Of a stretch of 64,000 nucleotides of DNA, positions 32,838 through 45,169 are shown in pieces. Under the pieces are notes generated by a model. It did not search any database. It was not told where the DNA came from and worked only from the letters and a program-made list of their open reading frames with translations. Source of the stretch: Maniola hyperantus (lineage: Eukaryota > Arthropoda > Insecta > Lepidoptera > Nymphalidae); NCBI RefSeq assembly GCF_902806685.2, contig NC_048556.1:11928734-11992733 (forward strand), read 5' to 3'. Positions within the stretch are counted from its first letter, which is position 1, and each line of letters starts with the position of its first letter. A program made the position numbers and the translations under genes.

Positions 32838-34030
32838 GGCTATAATTGAGTTTAGCTAAGTATTACATCAAATTTGGTACGGATTCTAATTATAGTTACC
32901 ATAAAGGTGCAAATTAAAGTTGCTAAGTCCACATTTCCAAGTTTGGTGACGCGTGATGCACTAATGAAACGCTTGCAAGCGTATTGAGAAAGCAAATCTA
33001 TCTATTTATAAGTTAATACTAAAGCAAACGCGATTGTTCAGGAAAAACAATTGTAAGATACTTAGGTAGTTATCGATGATATACAGAAAGAATTGAAACA
33101 GTGAAATACATTTAACTAAATCTTAGAATATTTTTTCAAATAAAAGAAATATGCTAGATAGAGGTAATAAGCGTTTAAGTATCGTTTTTTGCAATAAAAA
33201 TTAAAGAAGAGACAAGTGATGCTTGTTTTCATGCTCACTAATTTAAGGATTCAGCTGAGATAGCTATTCTGGCTTTTATTTTAGAGATCACCCGTAGGCG
33301 TAATAATTTATTCTATGTACATATTATAAATGTGGAAGTGTATGTCTGATACTTTTTCACGGCTCAATCGCTGAACCGAACTTTATTATAGATTCTATCC
33401 GTATACTTTTTATCCCGGAAAACCATAGGATACTTTTTATCCTGCAAAATCATAGGATAATTTCAAAATGGCGGCGGACTTGAAAACTAATTTCAAGTTG
33501 GATGTTGGATTTGTAAGAGGATAAATAGTGGTGATAATTATTACGTGAACTTAAAACTAAAGCTACGAAGCATAATTTGCGGTGAACACATGTATGAAAA
33601 GCTGGCTCAGCCATGTGAGCTAAGTTAATAAGTATTTATTCCTTACTAGCACTTACATTTAGTTTTCGCTTCTAATTTAATAGTTAAGCTATTTAAGCTA
33701 TTCAAGGAAATAATCGAATCTAATATAAACCTCAACAGCTCGATTTAGTGGACTGGAATCCAAAAAGTTCTAGGTCCCATGTTTGTTGGGAGGCGGAAGG
33801 GGGATTATATTCGTCAGATTATCGTCAGAAAAGTAAGATTAGAAATCGAATCTACGACCCCTGATGAAGATTATTTTTGTTTGATAAATTGTAATTAATT
33901 AAAAACTTCTTTATGAAGTATGTTGTATTAGTTTTTAATACATGGTATGTCTATGAAGTATTAAAGTTGTTCTCAAAGTGTAATTTATGTTTATATAAAT
34001 AAATTGTCAAATTAAAACTTTTTTATTTTA
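32838..34030. other. Intergenic DNA, repeat fragments only
   Basis: A Helitron-like fragment is recognisable at about 33311-33450 (ACATATTATAAATGTGGAAG, TACTTTTTATCCCGGAAAA). Otherwise AT-rich with no gene visible. Confidence 0.5.
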
Positions 34031-34330
34031 AACATCATCATCATCAACTTGTGTCGGCCCACTACTGAGCACGGCATTCTCCTCTCAGAATGAGAAGGGT
34101 TTAGGCCATAGTCTGCTACCCTAGCCAAGTGCGGATTGGCAGACTACACACACAGTTTGAGAACATTATTATGGAGAACTCTAAGGCAGGTTTCCCCATC
34201 ATGTTTTACTTTACCGTAAAGAGGGTGATATTTATTGCTTAAAACGCACGAAAAGTTAGAGGTGCGTGCCCGGGATCGAACTCCCGACCTGCCAAGTCGG
34301 CAGACGACCTAACCACTAGGCTATTACCGC
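34031..34330 (-). mobile_element. tRNA-derived SINE, reverse, near full length
   Basis: On the plus strand it starts with CATCATCATCATCAACTTG (reverse of the ATG tail), continues with the GGCCCACTACTGAGCAC block and ends with GGGATCGAACTCCCGACC (B box) and CCACTAGGCTATTACCGC (A box). Confidence 0.88.
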
Positions 34331-35619
34331 ATTTATCTAGAATCAGAATCATGAAATAAAACAATGGCGTTAGTGTTAAAAACATTTTATTACCACAAAA
34401 ATTTTGCGTGTATAAATTTATTTTCACCCAAATAGATAATGCATGATTGGCATGAATAATAATTATATAATCTAAAATTCTCAAAAGACTAGCAAAAAAT
34501 CACACACGTTATTCAGAATATTTTAAAATTTAAATCATGGCAAAATTTTATTATCTTAACATAATCCTATAAATTAATGTGTAATCTAACTATTAGGAAG
34601 TCGGGGTTATTTTAGAAACTTGACATTTAGGTACATATATAGAATTTATAATTCAAATAAATAGTTTATCATAACTAACATAACACAAATGATGCAAGTA
34701 GGTAAACTAGAAATATCTCTATCAAAGTGCAAATAATTTAATTTTATTAGGTAACTTTCTAATACTTTAATTCAGAACAACGTAAATCTTTTCAAGATTA
34801 TTAATTGGTGGTTAAATAAATTTTTCTAATTCGTCTTTGAGACCTATTTCATGGCAAAACCAATAATTATAATTATTTAAGTACGCAGAGAAAAACTGTA
34901 CTCGTTTTCCCTTCCCTTTGTTTAACCTTCAAAAGCCTCAAACACAAAACTTATCTACTGACCAGCAGCACATCAAATCAGGAGAAGCTTCCTCAGAGCT
35001 TTCCATACAAACGCAGTTTGGTTCTCCGATCAAACTCAACAGACAAACGGACTCAAAGATTTGAATGTAAATTCGGTGTAAATTTTTTAAAATTACACAT
35101 TTTACCAAAGGAAAACCGCTTGTGTTTAAGGCCTCATTAAGTTTATAAATTACTACAAAATTAAAACACAAAGAAATGACAAATAATTGTCAAATTAGTA
35201 ATCTCAATAAGTACACATGTAAAATTTCACTATAATTATAGGTATCTATTCGTAATCTCACAATTTAAAATTTTTGGCTTATTGAGTTTATTCACCCTAA
35301 ATCAGCCGCCCTAGGTGTATACTCAAAAACGGATAGTACCTAAATAAGAATCTTGGACCAATTGTACCTATAGGCAGAAATTATCTCTGCTGTAGGTACA
35401 TAGTCGAGAGATAAAATCGAAAAAAATAATACAAATAGGTATACTTAAACACACACATATATAACGAAATTTGAATATTTTTGTATTATAAACTTTCGGA
35501 TTCTGCGCTATGCACACTAATAGTAATGGATTTATGAACAAATTCTCAAAGTAAAGTCTAGTGCGGTCTATTGAACACTACCTAGTTGTGGTATTGCACA
35601 TTTAAACGTCACTTGCTAG
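34331..35619. other. AT-rich intergenic DNA, nothing recognised
   Basis: No ORF, RNA gene or repeat family could be supported here. Confidence 0.5.
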
Positions 35620-35625
35620 TAGACT

Positions 35626-36172
35626 TTACACAGGCAAGACTTTCAGACGCTCAACAAATGTTGCACTATCAATTTGTGATTTCGTGATGGTCTGCACAGA
35701 CGAGGGACAGGCTTCGGGCTGCTTTTTAACATAGCATCGAATAACGGACACGTGGGGCAAGTACCCCGTACAAAAATTCCCCAAATAGCCGACATAGCGG
35801 GACATCGGCAGCCCGTACCACATCAAACAGTCTTCAAAAAATAGAAGTAACGTTCCCAGGCGCGTCACGTACACTGCGGGTTTTAGTCTGCGTTGAGCGC
35901 TCGAGAGTTAGTTCGCTTGCGGCAAACAAATGACCGCACACCGTGTGCGTTGACACCGTGGCAAGTTTTCGGTGGACATTTTTATCTACGTTTCCGGGAT
36001 TTTTGCCCTCCGCGGATAAAAGTCTCTCGTCTGCGCAGGCCCTAAGACTTTGTACAGTAGCCGGCAAGAAATATTGTACATCGACTTTTCGAAAGAGCTT
36101 TCGGCTTCGTAGGGCGTTGGCTCTGTCACTTATTCCTATGTGACGTTTTGTCGGTCTCAGCGACAGAGACAA
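35626..36172 (-). other. GC-richer patch with two overlapping unidentified ORFs
   Basis: Two minus-strand frames, 112 codons (36172-35834) and 82 codons (35874-35626), overlap within an otherwise AT-rich interval. The second contains four cysteines and a hydrophobic start (TRLGTLLLFFEDCLMWYG). Neither resembles a family I know. The right part overlaps the MITE at 36053-36236, so at least the start of the longer ORF is probably transposon sequence. It could be a decayed transposon or an unannotated gene. Confidence 0.25.
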
Positions 36173-36236
36173 TGCTCCATGAACCAGCTGTCTCTTTCTA
36201 AAGGTCGACGTACAATATTTCCTGCCGGGTACTGTA
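36053..36236. mobile_element. MITE with TACAGTA termini
   Basis: Inverted ends TACAGTAGCCGGCAAGAAAT and ATTTCCTGCCGGGTACTGTA, with complementarity continuing inward through TATTGTAC and GTCGAC. Total 184 bp. Confidence 0.85.
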
Positions 36237-37106
36237 GGTGTTAAGGTATTATTGTTTTGCGATCACAGTAGGTACGACTGAATTTGCATCATTGTATCGC
36301 GATATTTATTGACTGTCTAATGATCGTATGGCAAGAATTATGGAAAAGATCTTATTTTGATATTTAATAGTCAACATTATATTGTTAAACAATATAGATA
36401 CAATTAGATAGAACTTTGGCATAATTAACTAATTTAATAATTATTTATTTAACAAACAAATTGTGCTACTCAGTCACTAGTATGTCTCACTGGACTCTCC
36501 TCTGTACATCTTTCGCTTTGGTGGATACCAGACCTAACTATCGCGAGCAAGTTGCTTACTGCACAGTAGAGTATTACTTAAACCTTCTATCACAACAAAA
36601 TATCCCACAGTGGTATATAACATTGTAATTAGCTCCAAAACATACTAATATAACGAATTCAAACTCAAAGCTCAAAAAGCGCGAAAACTCTAATAATTAT
36701 TATGAAATAAATTATGAAGATCCTACAAAATTCTAGTTTATTTTGCTCAAATTTTAATTTTATTTTGCTCAAGGAGATTTCGTTTGAAGTTGTGCGGAGT
36801 TATTAATATGGTGATAGATATTTGAACAGTATCAAATAGTTAATTAATTTACATATAAGTCCTGCAAATTGATATTGCGCTGGAATCATGTCTCATTAAC
36901 ATCAAAATGACGTCATTTGACGTACCTATATTTAAGTAAAAATATACCTTAAATATACCATCAGCTTAAACTTCAGCCTGGTGCTTACGTCACTAAAATA
37001 ACGGCCACGCGCATTAGCACTTTGCGGGACTTATACGTCGTAAGACCGAATGTAGTACTATGCGAACAAGTAAATAAATATGTAAGTATGTATGTATGTA
37101 TGTGGT
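36237..37106. other. 3' flank of the MICU gene
   Basis: AT-rich, no ORF. A reverse-strand poly(A) signal (TTTATT on plus) at 36444 is a candidate end for the MICU transcript, 660 bp after the stop. Confidence 0.4.
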
Positions 37107-40100
37107 TCACACAGAACTCTTCATCTCTTGTTTGACGCACGACTTGAACGCCTCCCAGCCCTCGTTCTTGGCGTACGACTGCAAAAGTAAGCATAGGCCT
37201 TATTAGCCTGAACATAGGTCCAGCAGTGGGAGTCCGGAGACTGATGTTGACAATGATGCGAGGTTACCTTGAACCCGCGGTGCAGGCGATCCTTCATGAT
37301 GGCGATGAACTCCTTGTAGCTCAGCAAGCCGTCGCCGTCCGCGTCGAAGATGGCGAACACGGTCTTCACCACGTGGTGGGACTGCGCCTGCCCCGTGCAG
37401 ATGCGCACCGCGCGGTGGAACTCGTCTGACGAGATAAACACAGCTGAAGTCAAACTTCCTCGCCCACTAACAAGAACTATAAAGCGGGAAAATGGCTTCA
37501 AGCTGATCGCCTTTCAAATCCAAAATGGCCGATATATATTTAAAAAAAAATATAGACGTTTACACGTTGCTGATTGTGAAAATGATATCTATTTACAAAA
37601 TAGATACATACCTACTACTGATAAGTCATTTCCTATAACGTGGGGTTTCCCAGAAAATAAAATGGAAAGAGACTCTTCTCATAACGTGAGTAACTATCAT
37701 TCAATTATTTATTCATCTCTCCCACAGGAGACAAGGAAAGACAGATGTCCCCCTTAAAATAAAAGAAAGAGACAAAGTACCTTTGGATATGGGATGATCA
37801 GCGAGAGTATACATCCTCATGGCGATGGTGAAGTCCTCCAGGTTGTTGAGGAACTGGCAGAAGGTCTTGAACTCCTCAAAGGTGATGCCCCTCTCGTCGT
37901 GGACTCGGTCCAGGAGCCGGTCCAGGTACATGTCGTACTCGTCCGTGTCCAAATATGTGTAACGGAGCAGGATCTTCGCGAAATCCACTTCGGATATGGT
38001 CTCATGTCCTATAAACATTAACGCAAATTTTACCGTTGTGAAATTCCCATAAACATTAACGCAAATTTTACCGTTGTGAAATTCCCATAAACATTAACGC
38101 AAATTTTACCGTTGTGAAATTCCCATAAAAAACCAAACATAGAGACATAGTAAAATTGATTAGTATTTCTCATAGAGTTATGGGTATTTCTGAATGAAAA
38201 AAAGTATTATAATAAAATATTTATGACTTCTTACATTTTGATATTTCATTTCGAAAACTTTCTGAATGTGCTGTATACCTACACAAATTATTTTCTAATT
38301 TGGGATGTGTCGCTCGTATAAAAAAAAGGTCTTAGAGGACACCCTTGTTAAATACCTTGATTAAAATTTCAGTTGGCTTTAATAATAAGTATTTGAACTA
38401 GTAACCTCTTTATATGAAGATGGAGAATTATTAAATAATGTATTTGTTATTAACAGTTTCACCAAAGGTATGCAAGAAATTTTGTGATTAATAGTGTCAA
38501 ATGCTTCAGCTAAGTTACAATGTTTTTTTTAAAGTAATAATAATAATAACTGAAGTCAGTAATAACATCACCTTTAGAAAATTCATGGAACTCCAACTCC
38601 AAAACTTCAGTCTGCAAGTTTTCCATGAACTGCCGAAAGCCTTCGAACTTCAGGTCGTTTGTGCCTTTCTTACCGAAAAAGTGTACCTGCAAATTACAAT
38701 TAGGTACTTATCATTAATCATGAATTCTATAAATCATCATAATATCCTTACTCCTTTTCTGAGTTATGTGCGTTTCAAGCAATTAAATATCACTTGCTTC
38801 AACGGTGACGGAAACATCATGAAGAAACCTTCATGCCTGAGAGTTCTTCACGGTGTGTGAAGTTTGCATATTCGCACTTGTCCAGCGTGGTAGGCTATGG
38901 CTAAAACCGTTCTCATTCGGAGAGGAGAGCCATACTCTGTAGTGAGCCGGCGATTGGTTGATCATGACGATGATGACTCCTTAGTCACTTTGGGTATTTT
39001 TAGGTTTCATGGCACCTTTCTAAATTCGGACATTGGTTGTACGTCTTATAGTTGTTACCTGCAACAATGTATCCACATTGTGTCTCCTCTGCAAGCCCTG
39101 GTCGTCGACGAGGTGGTCCTGAGGCTTCCCGCCCTGCGGCTCGTCCGTCAGCCCGCGCTTGCCTCTCCACGCGTAGCTGAAGATCTTCTCCATCTGCGAA
39201 CACAGGTGTCAGATCTTGATTATGATGTTCAGTTTGTGTTTACAGATCGTCTCCTACCCAGGACTGTCTGGAGTTTGGAGCATTTTGAGAACTATGGCTA
39301 TTCTTTGGGTTTAGTTTGGGTTCGTCTCTGAACAGATTTCATTATCATCGTCGAGTTTGATTTAATTTACATAAGACTGCGCGTATGAAATTAAGCAATA
39401 TCTAGATTGCTACTAACTAAAATAAATTTAATGGGTATGTAGGCAAAGAAAATGTTTAGAATGGACTTTTATTATTTATATTATTTTAATCATTATCCAC
39501 AGAAGAAGTAGTTAATTGCAAAGTTTTAACACAAATCCAATTTAATATTTTAAGTAAAAATAAAATTAAAATTATGATTATTACAAAAACGCTTAAATTA
39601 GAAATCACGGAGGATTATTTTTCAGTTAAAAAAGAAGCAAGATTAGGTACAAGTAGTTAAACACGAAATAAAGAAATATTAAAAACAAAACAGAGTCAAT
39701 ATTTGTAAGTTTAAGCCAAAACGACACTTTATTAATTATTCTGGTAAGCTCAGAACAATTTAATCAACAATCGTTTAGCTCAAGGAACATATTTACTCTA
39801 GGGAGGTCTAGCTTCTTAGAATAAACCCTTAAGACTTACCAAAGTTATCGACAGATTACACAAAATTATAGAGATTACAATTTTAAAAAAACCAATGTAA
39901 ATCACAAAGCACAAGGTTAAACAAAGCACTTGATGACACAGCCCGAGGTAGTGACTTACTGTGGACGGCTGTGGAGGCTTCTTCTTTGTCTGAGCGTGCT
40001 CGAGCCTGTCCCGCAGCGTGTTGGCCGACACTAAGGCAAGCAGCTACAATATGTCGCAGAGAACTGAATTTGACTGTGCCATCCGCGTTTCCTTACAGCT

Positions 40101-43100
40101 TCGATAATAGCTAGTCTTATCGTTCAGAATAACTTTCATATAACACTTTATAAATATTAAAGCCAATTAAGTTCCATCAGTACCCTTATATAAATGCGAA
40201 AGTGTGTTTGTTTGTTGGTTTGTCCTTCAATCACGTCGCAACGGTGCAACGGATTGACGTGATTTTTTGCATGGGTATAGATAAAGATTGTATCCCGGAA
40301 AATCAAAGAGTTCCCACGGGATTTTTAATCAATAATTATAAATATTCAAAAATAATATTCGGAGTAATGTTTTGTAGTTTCTGAAGAGGTATTGTAGAAA
40401 CATAACTACCTTGCCTATTTGCTTTGCTTCATCAAGTTTTTTGCAATAAAGGAAACACAGACGGCACAGTGTAACTCATAGATATAAAATTAATAAAAAA
40501 TTATGTCTAGGAATATTTAAATATGAAATAGGTAAAAAGGATGTGCAAGAAAAAAATTATAAAACACATTAAATATTATGAATAAAAATACATAGGAAAT
40601 AGACGTAAATAAAAATAGTAGCTAATATAATGATTCAAAAATATCTGATTGATGACATGAGGACACAAGTGTTCGACATTATAACATAACTAAAGCTGGC
40701 GAAGAACCGATTCCTCTTTCCACCAAATCCGACGAAGACTTGCAATATAAGAACCTCATAGCTCAACAAAAAACAGATGAAATAGGCAAATCAAAATTTA
40801 ACACATGAAGATAACGTAAAACTGCAATTAAACTTGAAGTTAAAACGAAGCTTACACCCTAAGCACACAAACTCACTGCTTTCTCGCTGTTAGCGTCGAG
40901 GTCTTTGCGCTCCTTCAGTGAGCCGCCGAGCAAACGCTGGATCTAATGAGTGCAGGGCACAAAATACGTGCTCAAAACAAAACATAAATGGAAAATAACT
41001 AAAATGTGTCTCTAAACTAATGAAATCATAAAATACATACTATAATATTGATTACTTATTGAAATATTACAGAATCCAAGTAATGACGAAAATATGGGCC
41101 TCAAGTTACCACTTATGTAGAAACAGTTATTGAAATAACACAAAATTAGTAATTTAGTTTTTTCTGGTTTTCGTTCAGCCTCAAGTTTGTATTTCGCAAT
41201 GTACAAAACCTACGTTACATATTAAGGATCTTTATCTTGGATTTTGTATAATAAATGTAATGTAATACGATGATCTAATAGATATTATTAGAAAAATAAA
41301 ATGTGAATACAGAAATACTACATCAAAATGTTTACAATAAATACAATATCTTTAAAATGATTTTTATGAAATAGTTTGTGATAAAACAGACAATAAGACC
41401 GTTTCCGCCCTTTCAGGGGAATGCCACGACCTAGTGCAACTACAGATATGCCTAGGGCATTCATCTAATTCTAGGATACACAGCAATATGCTTTATAGAT
41501 ATACATAATATAATGAATAAGAAAGTATAAAATGAACTTACGACTAGAAATTCGTTTTTATCTACTCTTTGGTTGCCGTCCGTGTCGAACATGTTGAAAG
41601 CGATTTGGAAGCCTGAAGTCGGTTCTGAAAAGTACAAATTGGAAACACTATGTAAAAATATATTTGTATGAAGCATATTATGAGTTGGAGGAAAAAATTA
41701 AAGTACCTTTAAAAAGTAGAAGAAAACTTTATTGCACATAATATAATCAAAGAGAAAACTTAGATGAAAATTGTTGATGGTAACAGCTGAATGAGACCAA
41801 AGTAAGTTACAATAAGACTTACTCGTTAAAATTGAAAGAAGAAACAGATACTCTGTGTAAGAGATGATTCCTGAAAAAAGAACAACAGCTATAATATTTT
41901 AACTGTTACATAAGAAAAGGTAAATCAATAGATAAATATCTAAAAATTGTGACTTGAAGTTGTACAAAAATATCCTATAGTAAAAACGGAATTAGTAATT
42001 ACTTTTACCCAAAATCAAAAAATTTAATAAGAAAATACAAAACATAACAGAACATATATATAGAGAATTAAAATAACTATTGAGTAAGTCTAAGTCTTGA
42101 CTAGCAAATTCCTCCTGACCAGACATGCCTCATTGATTGTTAAATAAAGCCAATTAATTTTACCATAATTAGATTGACAGCAGCTTTACAATAGGATACA
42201 AGTAATATTGTCGTCAACATTCATAATATGCAAAAAGTGGTGGTAAGAGATGGTGGTAGTGGTGTTTAAGTAAGAGAAGGTTGCACTTGCCTTTGTCCCT
42301 CATATTGCGAAACATCTGCGGCGAGCCCTTCTTGAGTGGCGGCACCTGGTCGCGGAGCTGTTCGATCTCTTTGGCGGTCAGGATGCGGCGCTTTAGGCGA
42401 GCTGAATGGGAGCAGAGACGAATTAGTTCCATCAATGTGTGTCACGCAGGACTAACAAAATATGATGTGCCTTTTGTCAGACATAACTCAACGGATTTCA
42501 AAGCTGAAGTGGCAATGGGCAGGGCATTTAGTTCGAAAAATCGATAGACGTTGGGGTCCTAAATGGCAGCCTCGCACCGGAGAGCGCAGCGTTGGAAGCC
42601 CCCCACTAGGACAGACATCAAACGAGTCGCAGGGAGCGGCTGGATTCAGGCGGCGCGAGCAAGACCGTGGCGTGTGGAACTCCCTACAAGAGATCTATAT
42701 CTAGTAGTCGACGTCTACCGATTGATAATGATGATGGTCATGATTTGGTATTATCACTGACAATAAGTAATATTAATTACTGATAGTAACTAACCTAAGA
42801 GTCGAGTCGACATCGAAATCTCGTTTTCTTAGTCGAGTCGTATGCGGAAGGATCTAGAATCCCACCGCATTTTCATCCCAAGAAAATAACCATTATGTGA
42901 TTAAAGAAGAAACGGACTGTCAGTAACTGTGGTCAGCAATGAAGAACTGTATAGTAAATGACAGGAGTGAAGGAAGGAGAGGAAGGAAGAAGGTGGTAGG
43001 CCTCACGTCTGGGCTCCTGCTCGACGACGGACTCGAGGAAGTCCTGCGGCGTCATGTACAGCTGCCCGCCGAACTCCACGCTCGCGAACTTGATGAACCT

Positions 43101-43148
43101 TCGCTCTCGGGATGTCAGCTTCACCGATTTGGCCAGCTCGTCCGGTTG
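37107..43148 (-). CDS. MICU3: MICU2/MICU3-type mitochondrial calcium uptake protein, 5' incomplete
   Basis: Exons in transcription order: 43148-43007 (first seen), 42401-42291, 41870-41823, 41624-41542, 40942-40877, 40030-39960 (uncertain), 39193-39059, 38686-38572, 38008-37781, 37425-37268 and 37178-37107. The first visible exon begins with QPDELAKSV and then SRERRFIKFASVE, GGQLYMTPQDF and GIISYTEYLFLLS, hallmarks of MICU paralogs. EF-hand loops DTDGNQRVDKNE and DADGDGLLSYKE are canonical. VHFFGKKG and FMENLQTEVLE favour MICU2/MICU3 over MICU1. These proteins act in the intermembrane space as calcium-sensing gatekeepers of the MCU channel. The N-terminal targeting exon(s) were not found up to 64000. 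One intron (after 42291) uses a GC donor. The 71-nt exon breaks the frame unless an alternative donor is used. Confidence 0.9.
37195..37257 (+). mobile_element. LINE 3' tail filling the last MICU intron
   Basis: The 89-nt intron 37179-37267 contains CATAGGTCCAGCAGTGGGAG and GATGTTGACAATGATGC, a diverged copy of the RTE-type tail, ending about 10 nt from the exon boundary. Confidence 0.6.
38010..38123 (-). repeat. 3 x 38-bp array starting at a MICU splice acceptor
   Basis: Three copies at 38010, 38048 and 38086, identical by eye apart from the first base. The first copy begins at the A of the acceptor AG of the exon 38008-37781; the others are entirely intronic and read ...TTATGGG instead of ...TTATAGG at the equivalent position, so they lack the AG. 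Confidence 0.95.
38765..38975 (+). mobile_element. tRNA-derived SINE, 5' truncated
   Basis: Body and tail of the SINE family (TCACTTGCTTCAACGGTGA, GTAGTGAGCCGGCGAT, tail CATGACGATGATGAC); no A/B box head. Confidence 0.75.
40183..40330 (+). mobile_element. Helitron-like fragment
   Basis: Starts CCTTATATAAATGCGAAAGT and shares TTGACGTGATTTTTTGCAT and GAGTTCCCACGGGATTTTT with the copy at 7884. Lacks the CTAGT end. Confidence 0.7.
42455..42735 (+). mobile_element. RTE-type LINE 3' end with C-terminal coding remnant
   Basis: A frame with KWQWAGHLVRKIDRRWG, WQPRTGERSVGSPP and GVWNSLQEIYI is the conserved C-terminus of lepidopteran RTE-like LINE proteins. It is followed by TCGACGTCTACCGATTGAT and an ATG-rich tail. 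It lies antisense in the intron between the first two MICU exons seen. Confidence 0.85.
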
Positions 43149-43389
43149 CTGCAACAACGGAATTATTTGCATTACCCTGTTTTTTTAAATCACTTTATTG
43201 TACAACCAAAAGATGTTACAAAAGGAGGACCTTATCTCATCTTATCACTTGTAAAATATGAAGTTTCTAAACCCAACGCAACGGTTTGAGCGGTACTTAG
43301 GTACGGTTAGTCAGCTTCTTTTTGTAACATAAAGATGATATTCAAGAATAGATTAGAAGAATTTCTCATCCGAATAAACTTTTACAAAG

Positions 43390-43500
43390 TATTTTCAAAT
43401 AGTTAAGTGAATCTACCACTGGTTCCGAGATCGGAATGCTTTTCCAACCGAGAAGAACCACGAAGAAACTCTGCGGTTTCTTTTTTCTCAAATTCATGTA
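43390..43500 (+). mobile_element. LINE 3' region fragment
   Basis: GTGAATCTACCACTGGTTCC, CCGAGAAGAACCACGAAGAA and GAAACTCTGCGG match fragments at 25196-25245 and 29918-29990 in the opposite orientation, a recurring LINE 3' family. Confidence 0.6.
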
Positions 43501-43904
43501 TTCGTACATTTTGAAATAGCAAACCATTCTTAAAGTCCTTTTAATGAAAAAGGAATAGTTTCTAGTTACATAGAGTATGTAAAGGATAAATTCATCCTAC
43601 GTCAAGGGTTTCCAATTAAAAAAATACGTACAAGAAAAGTTTTGAAGGTGAATGAATCAATTTTTAAAGTTAATATAGTAGAAGTTGCTGTGTTGATGTA
43701 TACAGTGTACTAGTACCATGGACAAACAACAAGAACCATTTTTTCCTCCATCCATAGTCAGTACTTAGATACTATAATACCTATTTAGTACTAACTACAT
43801 AAACCCACAGTAAACAATAGGCTGCGAGGTTTCTGGCCATAAGTTCAATCATTAGCTCCCTTGCCGGTTTGAGCTAATTCATATTCACGAGGGAGATTTG
43901 TGGA
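43501..43904. other. AT-rich intron or intergenic DNA
   Basis: No gene or identifiable repeat. It may be the first intron of the MICU gene, whose 5' exon was not located. Confidence 0.4.
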
Positions 43905-44205
43905 TATAGCCTAGCAGTTAAAACATCCACCTTCTTTAGGGAGGTCAGAGGTTCGATCCCGGGCACGCACTTCTAACTTTTCGGAGTTATACAATGTGCG
44001 TTTTTAAAAACAATTAAATGTCACTTGCTTTAACGGTGAAGGATAACATCGTGAGGAAACCTGCATGCCTGAGAGTTCATGTTCTCAAAGGTGTGTGAAG
44101 TCTGCTTATCCGCATTGGGCCAGACTATGGCCTAAACCCTTCTCACTCTGAGAGGAGACCCGTGCTCAGTAGTGCGCCGGTAATGGGTTGATTATGATGA
44201 AATTT
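43905..44205 (+). mobile_element. tRNA-derived SINE, near full length
   Basis: A box GATATAGCCTAGCAGTTAAA, B box GGTTCGATCCCGGGC, body CTTTAACGGTGAAGGATAAC and tail TTGATTATGATGAAAT. Confidence 0.9.
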
Positions 44206-45169
44206 TAAGGAACAATAGTAGATAGACCACCGTGTAAACAAACGAACCAGTAGCTCTAATGACTTACAATAGGTATTCTTAGCTGTGACAAGTGACAAGA
44301 ACAGACTGCCCACCACACCACGTGCTAGGGTTAAGACTTTTACAATTCAAATGGGAATGCCAAAAATTTTGCCAATTAAACTAAATCAGCTGCTATTATG
44401 CATGTAGAAGAACTGCTTTTTTCAAACAAAAATCGTGTTTTATGAAGATGTTAAAAATTAGTGACACTGCTGGTTTGTCAATCATTATTACAATCTCCTT
44501 TAATCCTTTTCCTTAATTATTACATATCAATTGCCTGTGCTTAAGGTATTTTTGCAGCAGCAAATTTTTGGAGAGTGTCAACCAATGAGAGGTGATTATG
44601 ATTCAGACTGTAGCTGTCAAACTAAGCGGAACATCAAGTCACTACTGAAAGCCATAAAGCAAATTAAGAAGAAGAAGTAGTAAGCAAAAATTTTGTTTTT
44701 GTTGAAAGTGGTTAGTTAGTCAGTTAGCTTAGTAAGTCGTTGACTTTTCCTGAAACAATTTTCTTATACTCGTATGTAAGTATAGGCACAATAAAGAAAA
44801 AAAATCACTTCTATCATCGTGAGTTGTTATAGTTTTGATTTAAATTAAATGGGAAAAGTCTAAAAAACTTTGATTGCTTAAAACTCAGTCAAAGATTTAG
44901 TTTTCCGGATAAATTCTTCGTGACATTGTAACATTCAGTTTCTAATAAGGCAGTGTCTTTTGAGCAGAAAGGCTTGAGCAGTGGCAGCCCTATTCTGTCC
45001 TTCCGATAATTATTTTGGTGGTGAATGAACAACACTCTTCCGCGTATCGAGTTTCTTGTTAAGCTAAGTAACCTTTGGTTTCACTTTTACCTCCATTTTG
45101 GTTTCTGAATGTCAGCGGGAGGCGCTTTATTCTCGGCATCGTTCCGGAACACTAGTAGCCCTAAGTCCA
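44206..45169. other. AT-rich DNA, nothing recognised
   Basis: No convincing coding frame, RNA gene or repeat family. Confidence 0.4.
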
